From Profundicola sp048268105 (GTDB lineage: Bacteria; Bacteroidota; Bacteroidia; Flavobacteriales; Weeksellaceae), in the NCBI GenBank assembly GCA_048268105.1, contig JBLWWH010000001.1, positions 154,142 through 218,141 on the forward strand: DNA of 64,000 nucleotides. Direction: 5' to 3'. The position numbers and the translations under genes are program-made. Shown in pieces: positions 16,626-25,397 of this stretch (its first letter is position 1; each line of letters begins with the position of its first letter). The notes below the pieces were generated by a model that worked only from the letters and a program-made list of their open reading frames with translations, ran no database searches and was not told the DNA's origin.

Positions 16626-17411
16626 ATGCAATGTAAAAGGACAGCAATAACATACTTATTATTAATAGTTTCATCAATAATGTTTTCACAAACATTTACC
16701 TATGAATATACATATAAATTGGATTCTACAGATTTGAATCGTATAAGTCAAGATGTGTTAAATTTAGAAGTAAATAACTCATATTCTTTATTTTATAGCA
16801 TAAATAGATTAAAAAGAAATAATTATGCAAAAGCTTTAGAAACCGAAATAGAAAATAACACACTTAACTTAAAGAGTGCTCCAAAATCTGGAGTTCATTG
16901 GAGTATTAAAAATGACGCTTCTCAGGGATCAGTAATGGTATATGAGGATTATTCCATCTATAAGTATAAATATTCTGAACAAATTAATTTAGATTGGAAA
17001 CTTCAAGATTCTACTAAATTATATGATCATTTAAAACTTAATAAAGCTACTACCAGTTTCAGAGGTAGAGATTATATTGCGTGGTATACATTAGAAATTC
17101 CTTTGTCCTATGGCCCTTATAAGTTTTATGGCTTGCCTGGTTTGATAGTTGAAATTTATGATGAGAATAAACACCATCATTTCAAAATGGTTGAAACATC
17201 CAAAATAAGATTAGATGAAAATTATTTTTCAGAATTCAAATTAATTTCTAAAGATGATTTCAAAGAATTTTTCGATAAATATGAGTTAAATCCTATGTCA
17301 TTAATTCCAGAAACAGAGGGTTTTAAAATCCCAGAAAATCAAAAGAAAATTCATAAGGAAAGAATGGAAGCTAGAAAAGCTAGAAGAAATAATTTTATAG
17401 AGTTAAGGTAA
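16626..17411 (+). CDS. GLPGLI family protein
   Basis: This 261-residue protein has a signal peptide (1-21, ending MFSQ) and the family core FRGRDYIAWYTLEIPL followed by GPYKFYGLPGLIVEIYD, with the name-giving GLPGLI at residues 169-174. GLPGLI proteins are Bacteroidota-specific, exported, and of unknown function; they are often found next to TonB-dependent-receptor-like genes, as here. The C-terminal ~30 residues are rich in K, R and E. The gene follows the damaged small secreted gene by 37 bases and probably shares its repeat-module promoter, so it may still be expressed although the first gene is broken. Confidence 0.85.
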   Translation: MQCKRTAITYLLLIVSSIMFSQTFTYEYTYKLDSTDLNRISQDVLNLEVNNSYSLFYSINRLKRNNYAKALETEIENNTLNLKSAPKSGVHWSIKNDASQGSVMVYEDYSIYKYKYSEQINLDWKLQDSTKLYDHLKLNKATTSFRGRDYIAWYTLEIPLSYGPYKFYGLPGLIVEIYDENKHHHFKMVETSKIRLDENYFSEFKLISKDDFKEFFDKYELNPMSLIPETEGFKIPENQKKIHKERMEARKARRNNFIELR

Positions 17412-17419
17412 TTTGTATT

Positions 17420-17755
17420 TAATGGTTTAATAATAGTTTAAAGTTGTTTAATCACAAAAGTTCAATTCGAAGTAATCATTCCGCACTCGATGCGGAATTT
17501 AATTTAGGAAGTGGTTTAAAAGTAGTTTAAAATGACTTTTTTAATACTTTAAAACATATTATAAATTTATAATTTTACATTGCTTTAGTTGATGATTCGA
17601 ACAAAAATAGTCGTGATTGTTAATAACTTTACTTGTTTTTAACAAAATAAATTTGGTTTTAGATTTTAGTTGTATTAATAACAATTTAAAATTTTATTTT
17701 TATGAAAAATCTTTTATTTGGAGCTGTAATACTCATGGAGACTTTTGCTTTTGCT
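17420..17755 (+). repeat. Cassette repeat module, copy B
   Basis: This is homologous to copies A and C. It carries GTTTAA short repeats (17421-17452 and 17510-17530), the inverted repeat ATTCCGCA (17478-17485) and TGCGGAAT (17491-17498) around CTCGA, a conserved leader region with TAAATTTG at 17648-17655, and an intact ATG plus signal-peptide codons. This module fills the 290-base gap before the gene at 17702. Confidence 0.88.
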
Positions 17756-17971
17756 TCAACTATTGAAACTCATGGTGACGATATGTATACGCAAAATTAT
17801 GAATTTCAATTTATGGAGGACATAGTTGTGGGCGGTTGGTGCGAAATATTTATTTACAACTCGAACGGTGAAGTTGTCGATTATTCATATACTTGGGAAA
17901 CTTCGGAATATGCTTGTAAAAAACGAGCAAAGGATATGCTCGATGATTTTGTTATTGCACCTGTAGATTAA
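17702..17971 (+). CDS. Small secreted protein, shared signal peptide (copy B)
   Basis: This 89-residue protein has the signal peptide MKNLLFGAVILMETFAFA, one residue shorter than the copy-C version and otherwise nearly the same. The mature part of about 71 residues contains two cysteines (GGWCEIFIYNSNGEVVDYSY and YACKKRAKDM) and looks like a small globular domain. I do not recognise a family. It is the first gene after repeat module B and is followed 64 bases later by a GLPGLI-like gene. The shared leader with unlike mature parts is the notable trait. Confidence 0.7.
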   Translation: MKNLLFGAVILMETFAFASTIETHGDDMYTQNYEFQFMEDIVVGGWCEIFIYNSNGEVVDYSYTWETSEYACKKRAKDMLDDFVIAPVD

Positions 17972-18035
17972 TTGAACTTTAAAAGAATTTATCTATAATA
18001 TTAATTTAGATAAATTCTTTATTATTACTATTATT

Positions 18036-18770
18036 ATGTATAAACTATTATATACTTTATCCTTTGCATGTTTTTTGTTGACCATAGGGTTTTCACAAGA
18101 AACTACAGTCGCAAACTATAAATTCTATGACAAATTACCCATTTTTAATGAACCCAAAATTTATGATGCACAACTCATTATAATAAATGATGATGAGTCA
18201 TATTATACCACAATCTTGAATACGACTGACAATTTGAAAGCGAATTCAAATAATCAGATTATTTTTGAAAATCAAGATTTTATGTATCAACTTTTAAAAC
18301 AGAATAAAAAATTCTATACACATGATTTATTGCAAAGGAAAAAATACTTTTTTGAGGAAAACATACCAGAAATAGTATATAAGTATATGGATGATACAAA
18401 ACTATTAAATAATATTATCCTTCATAAAGCCTTTACTACATTTAGAGGTCGAGAATACATTTTGTGGTTTGAAAAAGGAGATATCAATATAAGCCCTTGG
18501 AAGTTTTCTGGAATTAACGGTATTGTGCATGAGGCTTATTCCACGGATGGTAAAGCCAAATGGGAATTAGTAGACATAGCACAAACTAAAGAAAAATTTA
18601 TAAATCCTTTCCCAAAAGATGCATTGTTTTTGCCTTATGAACTTTATCCTGAAAAAGCTTATGCAATACCAGAAGCATTGAAAAGAAAATTAGCTAAGAA
18701 TCCTAATAATAGGTTAACTGAACAAGAAAGAAATCAATTGGAAATTGAATTTGATTTTGAGGAAAAATAA
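18036..18770 (+). CDS. GLPGLI-like protein with a degenerate signature
   Basis: This 244-residue protein has a signal peptide (1-20, ending GFSQ) and the GLPGLI-family core FRGREYILWFEKGDINISPWKF, but the signature hexapeptide is replaced by SGINGIVHE. Overall length and the flanking FRGR/PWKF motifs place it in the family, as a divergent or decaying member. It is the second gene of cassette B, and a further GLPGLI gene carrying a stop codon follows 34 bases later. Confidence 0.72.
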   Translation: MYKLLYTLSFACFLLTIGFSQETTVANYKFYDKLPIFNEPKIYDAQLIIINDDESYYTTILNTTDNLKANSNNQIIFENQDFMYQLLKQNKKFYTHDLLQRKKYFFEENIPEIVYKYMDDTKLLNNIILHKAFTTFRGREYILWFEKGDINISPWKFSGINGIVHEAYSTDGKAKWELVDIAQTKEKFINPFPKDALFLPYELYPEKAYAIPEALKRKLAKNPNNRLTEQERNQLEIEFDFEEK

Positions 18771-18804
18771 TTATTGAAGTAACTTTAAACGAAAATAAAT
18801 TTAA

Positions 18805-19671
18805 ATGATAAAATTCATTCTTACAAAATATATTTTTGTTCTAAATATTTTGAATATATCATCAGTTTTATCTGCCCAGACTTATGAGGTAGTTTATGAT
18901 CTAAAGTATCAACCGAATATTGATGTAGATAGTTTAGTGGTGGAGGAAATGAGTTTATTATTCAATGTTGCTCAGTAAAAATCTATATTTGAGAATTTAG
19001 GTAAACAGAAAATTAAAGAATTTTATAATAACCTTCGACAAAGTGCACAATTAGACAATAGTATTAATTATAACAATTCTTTGATGCCGACTTATAATTT
19101 TGCCTTTAGTGTTTCAAAAGATTTCGAAGAACAAAAATATACCTTTTACGAGACTGTATTGGGTGAAACCTACACTTATGATTTTAAAGAACCCATTCAT
19201 TGGGAGGTTTTAAAATCAACTAAAGAGGTGATGGGTTACCAATGTCAAGAAGCACAACTTAATTTTGGAGGAAGAACATGGCTTGCCTATTTCACTTATG
19301 AAATTCCATTTTCTGATGGACCTTATAAGTTTTATGGATTACCAGGATTAATACTTGAAGTCCAGTCCACAGATGGTGATTATTCTTTTAAAGCAACCTC
19401 AATTTATACGTTAAATAAAGATATTATTCAACCTGATGCTATTGGGTTCAAAAAAGATAAATTAGATCAATATAAAGAGCGATTAGCAGAGAGCCCATCT
19501 ATTGCGCTAAAAAATAAATTAGAAAGCAGTAACATTTCGGTAAGCGTAAAATTTGATGGTAAGGATGTTAGTGGAAAATCTTTTGAAGACACGTATGATA
19601 AAGAAGTAAAGGAATGGATGAAAAATCATAACAATCCTATCGAAAAAGATATGATTTGGTTGGATAAGTGA
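18805..19671 (+). pseudogene. GLPGLI family gene interrupted by an in-frame stop
   Basis: One reading frame runs from the ATG at 18805 to the stop at 19671, with a signal peptide (about residues 1-24, ending LSAQ), the start YEVVYDLKY, and the full core GGRTWLAYFTYEIPF then GPYKFYGLPGLILEV. A single TAA at 18976-18978 (codon 58) breaks it; the frame on both sides is unchanged and clearly homologous to GLPGLI proteins. This is a recent nonsense mutation, or less likely a sequencing error. Reinitiation downstream would give a product without a signal peptide. It directly precedes the receptor-like gene (7 bases). Confidence 0.85.
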
Positions 19672-19678
19672 TTTTTAA

Positions 19679-22273
19679 ATGAAAAACTATCTTTGCTTTT
19701 TATTCATAATTCTATTTTCCGCACTACAAGCTCAAAGCCTAGTTCAAGGAAAGCTTTTAAATTCTGAAAAACAACCCGTTTCTGGCGCAAGCGTGAGCAT
19801 ATCCCCAGAAGACTCGGATGATATTTTGGCCTATGCCATTTCTGATAAGGATGGAGATTTTAGCATAGAAGTTAATTCAGAAATTTCGAACCTAAAGATC
19901 AGCATTAGATCCATGGGTTATGCCATGGTTTCTGAGGTTATTGAAAATAAAAATCAAACCTTAAACTACTATTTAGCAAAACAAGCTATAGAACTCAAAG
20001 ATGTTGTCGTAAAAGCAAGTCCTATTCGGAAGCGTGGCGATACCATTAACTATTCGGTAAACACTTTTGCCAAGGAACACGATAGAAGTATTGCAGACGT
20101 AATCGCACGTATGCCTGGAATAGAAATTCAGAGCAATGGACAAATTCTCTATCAAGGCAAACCTATCAACAAATACTATATCGACAATCTAGACATGCTA
20201 GAAGGTAGGTATAATCTTGCTAACAAAAATCTAGCACACAAAGAAGTGGCGAGCGTTCAGGTATATGAAAACCATCAGCCGATCAAAATATTAGACAGTT
20301 TGGTTTATTCAGATCGAGCGGCTTTGAACATTCAACTTAAAAATAGTTTTACTTTTACAGGACAAGCAGAACTAGGTTTGGGCGCTTCTCCTCTACTTTG
20401 GGATGCAAATATTACTCCTATGCTATTTGCAAAAAATAAGCAGATGCTCACCACCTATCAAACCAATAATACCGGAAATAATGTAGCAGAACAGTTTACT
20501 AATTTTAGCTTATCTTCTTTGTTAAATCCAGTGCCAATCAATTTAGAAAAAAAAGATTGGGTTGGTATTCAAAGTTTGTCAACACCCAATTTTCCAGACA
20601 AACGTTGGTTAGATAATAATATCCATGCAACTTCTACCAATTTCCTATATAAATTGAAGAAGGATTATGAAGTAAAATTTAATATTTCTTATCTCAATGA
20701 TTATCAAAAATTAAAAGGGGCAACAACCACACGATTTTATACTGCCAACGATACAATTCAACTCAACGAAACTCAATTTAACCAATTGTATTTTAATTCG
20801 TTAGATGCCAATTTTATTCTACATAAAAATACCAAAAAGAATTATTTAAAAAATACCTTAGAATTTCAAGGTTTTTGGGATGGAGAACGTGGTAATATCT
20901 TAAACAATAATGAAAATATCGGTCAGCAAGTAGAAAATCATTATTTTAAACTAGCAAACACCTTGACCAGTATTGTTCCTATAGGCAAACAACTAATGAA
21001 CCTTAATTCGTATGTGGGAATAGACAAAACGCCTCAGAATCTGCGTATTAATCCAGGACAGTTTATTGGTTTACTCAACCAAGATATGACGTATGATTTA
21101 ACTACCCAAAATGTAGCACATCAACAATTTGTTACCACCAACTCACTTGGATTTAATAAAGGCATAAAACATTTTACTTTTTCACCCAGCATTGGTTTTC
21201 AGTTGATGAAACAAAGTTTGAATTCTTCTATTTTTGTGGACGAAACCGAACTTTATGAACCAGAATTTAAAAACGATTTAGATTGGACGCAGACAAAAGC
21301 TTTTGCGCAACTCCTCACAGAATATAAAAAGAAAAAATGGCGTTTGAGTTTAATGACACCTGTAATTTACTCCAACTATAACATATCAGATGATCGCAAT
21401 GAATTAGGGCAAGACATTAATCAACTTAGCTTTCAACCAAGCTTTAATGTTTATTACGAACCAAACGCTTTCTGGAAATTTAATCTAGGAACTAATTACA
21501 ACGAAAGTTTAGGCGATATTCACCAATTGCATTATGCTTATTTAATGAATAATTATAGAAATATTCAGAAAATATCGGCACCTCTTCCAGAAAGCAAAAT
21601 AACGAGTTATAGAGCAGGCATCGATTATAAAAACCCGATTAAATCCTTATTTTGGAATATACAATACAGTCATTCAAATTTAAATAACAATCTATTGTAT
21701 GCCACCCAAATTCAAGATAATGGAGCAACCGAAATAACTGCTATACAAGAAGATAACAAACAATTGAGTCATCAAGTTTCTTCTCGCATTAGTAAATATT
21801 TTGGTAGATTGGGTGCCAACCTTAGCTTAAAAGGAAGTTTAGGTTGGAATTCCTCTGAACAAGTTATCAATCAATTTCTAACTGATGTTAAATCTCAAAA
21901 CATGGGATTCAACGCCAAAATAGAAAAGAATATTTCTGAAGCATTAAATGTAGAAGTAAACTCAAATTGGATGTTTTTAAGAAATAATCTACAAAATCAA
22001 TCCAATCCGTGGATTACTCGACAAGAACATCAATTTAAGTTAAATGCCTATCCAAACAAAAATCAATTCGTTGGATTAACCACAGAATGGTCTAGAAACG
22101 ATGTATTAAAGTCAAATAAGAACTATATTTTTGCTGACTTACTATACCGCTACACTTGGAAAAAAGCAAAGTTGGATTTTGAACTTGAGTGGAACAACAT
22201 CTTCAACACCAAAGATTATAGTATTTTGAGTATAGACACTTATTCGTATGTAGAAACCAATTTTAGATTATGA
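19679..22273 (+). CDS. TonB-dependent-receptor-like outer-membrane protein with a carboxypeptidase-regulatory-like domain
   Basis: This 864-residue protein has a signal peptide (1-18), a CarboxypepD_reg-like beta domain (about 20-105, VQGKLLNSEKQPVSGASVSI), a plug-like segment (about 125-195, SIADVIARMPGIEIQSNGQI) and a long beta-barrel region ending in an aromatic/arginine-rich strand (YVETNFRL). Proteins of this build commonly accompany GLPGLI genes. The barrel is probably a TonB-dependent transporter or a related non-transporting barrel; a clear TonB box and SusD partner are absent. It is the last gene of cassette B, starting 7 bases after the interrupted GLPGLI gene. The substrate is unknown. 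Confidence 0.75.
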   Translation: MKNYLCFLFIILFSALQAQSLVQGKLLNSEKQPVSGASVSISPEDSDDILAYAISDKDGDFSIEVNSEISNLKISIRSMGYAMVSEVIENKNQTLNYYLAKQAIELKDVVVKASPIRKRGDTINYSVNTFAKEHDRSIADVIARMPGIEIQSNGQILYQGKPINKYYIDNLDMLEGRYNLANKNLAHKEVASVQVYENHQPIKILDSLVYSDRAALNIQLKNSFTFTGQAELGLGASPLLWDANITPMLFAKNKQMLTTYQTNNTGNNVAEQFTNFSLSSLLNPVPINLEKKDWVGIQSLSTPNFPDKRWLDNNIHATSTNFLYKLKKDYEVKFNISYLNDYQKLKGATTTRFYTANDTIQLNETQFNQLYFNSLDANFILHKNTKKNYLKNTLEFQGFWDGERGNILNNNENIGQQVENHYFKLANTLTSIVPIGKQLMNLNSYVGIDKTPQNLRINPGQFIGLLNQDMTYDLTTQNVAHQQFVTTNSLGFNKGIKHFTFSPSIGFQLMKQSLNSSIFVDETELYEPEFKNDLDWTQTKAFAQLLTEYKKKKWRLSLMTPVIYSNYNISDDRNELGQDINQLSFQPSFNVYYEPNAFWKFNLGTNYNESLGDIHQLHYAYLMNNYRNIQKISAPLPESKITSYRAGIDYKNPIKSLFWNIQYSHSNLNNNLLYATQIQDNGATEITAIQEDNKQLSHQVSSRISKYFGRLGANLSLKGSLGWNSSEQVINQFLTDVKSQNMGFNAKIEKNISEALNVEVNSNWMFLRNNLQNQSNPWITRQEHQFKLNAYPNKNQFVGLTTEWSRNDVLKSNKNYIFADLLYRYTWKKAKLDFELEWNNIFNTKDYSILSIDTYSYVETNFRL

Positions 22274-22321
22274 CCCTCGCAGGTTTTGTTGAAGGTGAGA
22301 TTTTCGCTATAAAGTAGGTTA

Positions 22322-22718
22322 ATGTAGTTTAAAGTTGTTTAAATGTGGCTTAAAAGTAGTTTAAAAGTTGATTAAATGGGTTGTTTAAAATTTGTTTCAT
22401 AATAGTTTAACCAAAAAAGTTCATCTCGAAACGTCATTCCGCACTTGATGCGGAATCTAATTTATGAAGTGGATTAAAAGTAGTTTAAAAGGGCTTTATA
22501 AATACAATAAAACATATTATAAATTCATAATTTTGAATTACTTTAGTTGATGATTCAAGTGAAAATGAGCGAATTTGTTAATAACTTTACTTGTTTTTAA
22601 CAAAATAAATTTGGTTTTAGATTTTAGATGTATTAATAACAATTTAAAATTTTATTTTTATGAAAAATTTATTATTTGGAGCACTTGTATTGCTCATGGG
22701 GACTTTTGCTTTTGCAAT
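22322..22718 (+). repeat. Cassette repeat module, copy C
   Basis: This is the longest copy. It starts with a tandem array of ~10-11 bp units of the form GTnGTTTAAAA (about 22324-22396), then has the perfect inverted repeat ATTCCGCA (22436-22443) and TGCGGAAT (22449-22456) around CTTGA, two more GTTTAAAA units (22469-22490), a conserved AT-rich leader with TAAATTTG at 22606-22613, and the ATG and signal-peptide codons of the next gene. It fills the 386-base gap between the receptor-like gene and the gene at 22660. Confidence 0.88.
22606..22613 (+). promoter_or_regulatory. Shared -7 promoter box of the cassette modules (copy C; also 16303-16310 and 17648-17655)
   Basis: TAAATTTG matches the Bacteroidota TAnnTTTG box and is identical in all three modules, about 46-47 bases before the ATG in copies B and C. 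The segment from this box to the start codon is nearly invariant among copies. A TTG at the normal -33 distance is not obvious. Confidence 0.55.
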
Positions 22719-23223
22719 TAATGCTTCTGAAGATTATAGCTTTCCAGAAGATCCTATTGAAATTTATAATCTGAATGAGAAAATAATTTTACCTTTAAAT
22801 TATTCTATTCAAGATGTTTTAGTTGAGGAACATAATAAAATTATGGCATTTGTTGAATTGGAAGATAATTCTATATTAATTTTGGAAAAAATTGATAATA
22901 AATATTTTTCGATTACAAGTTATAGGGAATTAAGCGATAATTCTTTAATTTTTTCAGATATTGAAACTGGGGTGGAGTTTTTAAAAGTTAGTTTTGATAA
23001 TGATAACTCAAAATTATTAAGTATTACTAATTTGTCAAGTGTGGCTGTTGGTTGTACCTCATCATGTATTCGCGATGCATCGAATTCTTGTATGGCAGAT
23101 ACTTCTTGTAGCTTAACGTGTGCATTAAGTGGTCCTTATTGTCCTGCAGCAATAGCGGCATCTTGTGCTGTCACATGTCAGCTCACGCCAGCGTGGCCAG
23201 ATGAGGATACTCCTAGAAATTAA
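22660..23223 (+). CDS. Secreted protein with a cysteine-rich C-terminus, shared signal peptide (copy C)
   Basis: This 187-residue protein has the signal peptide MKNLLFGALVLLMGTFAFA. A middle region (about 25-125) is acidic and beta-rich without a recognised domain. The last ~55 residues hold eight cysteines packed into about 43 residues (from VGCTSSC to AVTCQL) and then an acidic tail. The cysteine cluster suggests disulfides or metal binding in the periplasm or outside. It has the same promoter module and leader as the genes at 16364 and 17702 but an unrelated mature part. A GLPGLI gene follows after 58 bases. Confidence 0.75.
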   Translation: MKNLLFGALVLLMGTFAFAINASEDYSFPEDPIEIYNLNEKIILPLNYSIQDVLVEEHNKIMAFVELEDNSILILEKIDNKYFSITSYRELSDNSLIFSDIETGVEFLKVSFDNDNSKLLSITNLSSVAVGCTSSCIRDASNSCMADTSCSLTCALSGPYCPAAIAASCAVTCQLTPAWPDEDTPRN

Positions 23224-23281
23224 TTTCAAGTATTAACGGTAGTTTGCTATCGCCAATTTTATTTTAAAAAATTAGCTTAGA

Positions 23282-23959
23282 ATGAAGAAGTTTATATTTT
23301 TATTAATGAGTATTTATTTTTATAATACTTATGCGCAGAATTATGAGGTCACTTATGAAAAAATTGAGTTTGCTACAGTTTCCAAAAAAGTTAAACAGCA
23401 TCCAATACTCAATAAAGTGTTTGGCTCAGATATAATTTCATCATTTGTTATAAACCTTGATCAAGATCAGTCTTATCAATATTTTGAACCAATATTATCA
23501 AATAATTATAAAGTTTTAGATAATTCAGCAAGAATTTACAAAAATATCTCTGAAAATATAGTTTATATTGAAACTCTAATTCCCAATACAATTGTAAGAG
23601 ATACATTAAATAAATATGATTGGGAATTGGTTGAAGATGAAGAATTAAATTTTGAAAATTATAAGTTATCAAAAGCAAAATTTACAAAAAACTTCATGGA
23701 ATCGGAGTTAACAGTTTTTGCATGGTATACCAATGATATACCCATTTCTAATGGACCAGAAGAATATAATGGGCTTCCTGGGTTGATTTTGCGAGTTGAA
23801 GTATATTTAGAAAATCAATTAAAAACTTCTATCAATGCGAAAAAAGTAAAACTAAAAAAAACTTCCATTGCTAATCCTTTTCTAAATGAAAAATATAAAA
23901 TTGTCACCAGAGATGAGAGTGAAAAGTTATTAAGGAATAATTTTAGCGAATTTAAATAA
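23282..23959 (+). CDS. GLPGLI family protein
   Basis: This 225-residue protein has a signal peptide (1-18, ending TYAQ), a start NYEVTYEK typical of the family, and the core FAWYTNDIPI then GPEEYNGLPGLILRVEVY. It is shorter than the copy-A homologue because it lacks the basic tail. Function is unknown; see the paired small secreted gene 58 bases upstream. The following small membrane protein starts 8 bases after its stop, so cassette C is a three-gene transcript. Confidence 0.87.
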   Translation: MKKFIFLLMSIYFYNTYAQNYEVTYEKIEFATVSKKVKQHPILNKVFGSDIISSFVINLDQDQSYQYFEPILSNNYKVLDNSARIYKNISENIVYIETLIPNTIVRDTLNKYDWELVEDEELNFENYKLSKAKFTKNFMESELTVFAWYTNDIPISNGPEEYNGLPGLILRVEVYLENQLKTSINAKKVKLKKTSIANPFLNEKYKIVTRDESEKLLRNNFSEFK

Positions 23960-23967
23960 AAAACATT

Positions 23968-24171
23968 ATGACAGATTACATATTGATAATAACAATTTTT
24001 GGAGTTGTAATACTTAATGCAGTATTCACTTATAGAATTTTGACTAAGAAGGAAATGAATAAACCCCTAAAAAATTCATTTTTTTTATATACTTATTATC
24101 TTCCCTTAATAGGATCGATAATACTATTGTTAACTTTAAATGATAAGAAGACGGTTAAAACCTCAGAATAA
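23968..24171 (+). CDS. Small two-helix membrane protein
   Basis: This 67-residue protein has two transmembrane helices (about 3-23 and 43-59) joined by a basic loop KKEMNKPLKN. The second helix, YYLPLIGSIILLLTL, resembles the LPxIGxxxY pattern of PLDc_N-type small membrane proteins. No function is assigned. It is the last gene of cassette C and is followed by a terminator. Confidence 0.6.
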   Translation: MTDYILIITIFGVVILNAVFTYRILTKKEMNKPLKNSFFLYTYYLPLIGSIILLLTLNDKKTVKTSE

Positions 24172-24195
24172 TTCAATCTTTTAAGGAAGTATTAA

Positions 24196-24224
24196 GTCCA
24201 TTTTTTGAAAATGGGCTTTTTTTT
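24196..24224 (+). terminator. Rho-independent terminator closing the GLPGLI cassette region
   Basis: GTCCATTTT (24196-24204) pairs with AAAATGGGC (24208-24216), one G-T pair, 3-base loop, followed by eight T. Confidence 0.85.
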
Positions 24225-24392
24225 ATTTTGATAAATAAGCATTAATTATACTTATAAATATCAAGTTTTTGAGAATTTCAATTTAAAGAAACCTTTTATT
24301 AAACTCCTTAACACCCTTTAACAGCATTAATGGAACATAATTTGTTAAATTAGAAGAATTATTCACGAAATTTGAATTCTTAATTTAAGCCT

Positions 24393-25391
24393 ATGTCATT
24401 ATCCGCAATCAACTTGCAGGAACTCAATGAAACCATTAACCACGAAAGTCAGATCATGCATCGCTTGTCCGATGAGATGAAAAAAGTCATCTTTGGGCAG
24501 GATAAGATGGTAGAAAGCCTTTTGATTGGTTTGTTAAGTAATGGTCATATTCTATTGGAAGGTGTACCAGGACTTGCCAAAACTTTAGCCATTAAAACTT
24601 TGGCAGATGCAGTTCATGGTCATTTTTCGCGTATACAGTTTACGCCTGATTTGTTACCCGCTGATGTGGTAGGAACCATGATTTATAACGTAAAGGAAAA
24701 TGATTTTACGATTAAAAAGGGTCCTATTTTCGCCAATTTTGTGTTAGCAGATGAGATCAACCGTTCGCCAGCTAAAGTGCAGTCGGCTCTGTTAGAAGCC
24801 ATGCAAGAAAAGCAAGTTACGATTGGCGACGAAACCTTTTTCTTGGAAGAACCATTTTTGGTCATGGCTACGCAAAACCCCGTAGAACAAGAAGGAACTT
24901 ATCCTTTGCCCGAAGCTCAGGTGGATAGGTTTATGTTGAAAACTGTGATTACTTACCCAGATTATGAATCTGAGAGACAAATTATGCGTCATAATATCAA
25001 TCAAACTTTTCCTAAGATTGAACCCGTAATGCATATTCAGGAAATTTTAAAAGCGAGAGAAATTGTAAAAAAAGTTTATATGGACGAAAAAATTGAACAA
25101 TATATTCTCGATATTTCTGCTGCAACAAGATATCCTCAGGATTTTCAATTACCCGATCTACAATCCTATTTGAGGTTTGGAACTTCTCCACGTGGTAGCA
25201 TTAATTTAGCAAAAGCAGCCCGTGTACATGCTTTCTTAAGAAAGAGAGCCTTTGTGATTCCAGAAGATATTAGAGCCATTGTACACGACGTAATGCGCCA
25301 CAGAATCGGAATAACGTACGAAGCAGAAGCCGATAATGTATCCTCAGATCAAATATTGGATCGCATTGTGAATAAAATACCTGTACCTTAG
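24393..25391 (+). CDS. MoxR-family AAA+ ATPase
   Basis: This 332-residue protein has a Walker A GVPGLAKT (57-64), a Walker B LADEINR near residue 120 and the sensor-1 segment ATQNPVEQEGTYPLPEAQVDRF, all typical of MoxR AAA+ ATPases, followed by the lid domain (about 230-330). MoxR proteins act as chaperone-like partners of von Willebrand factor A proteins encoded nearby. Here it heads the Bat operon, with DUF58, two VWA, TPR and BatD genes downstream. A 201-base gap with a GTTC/GAAC repeat element separates it from DUF58, so a read-through or second promoter is needed there. Confidence 0.93.
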   Translation: MSLSAINLQELNETINHESQIMHRLSDEMKKVIFGQDKMVESLLIGLLSNGHILLEGVPGLAKTLAIKTLADAVHGHFSRIQFTPDLLPADVVGTMIYNVKENDFTIKKGPIFANFVLADEINRSPAKVQSALLEAMQEKQVTIGDETFFLEEPFLVMATQNPVEQEGTYPLPEAQVDRFMLKTVITYPDYESERQIMRHNINQTFPKIEPVMHIQEILKAREIVKKVYMDEKIEQYILDISAATRYPQDFQLPDLQSYLRFGTSPRGSINLAKAARVHAFLRKRAFVIPEDIRAIVHDVMRHRIGITYEAEADNVSSDQILDRIVNKIPVP

Positions 25392-25397
25392 GGTAGA

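Noticed and set aside
22324..22415. GTTTAA-rich tandem units considered as a CRISPR array
   Set aside because: Units are ~10-11 bp with no unique 30-40 bp spacers and no cas genes nearby.
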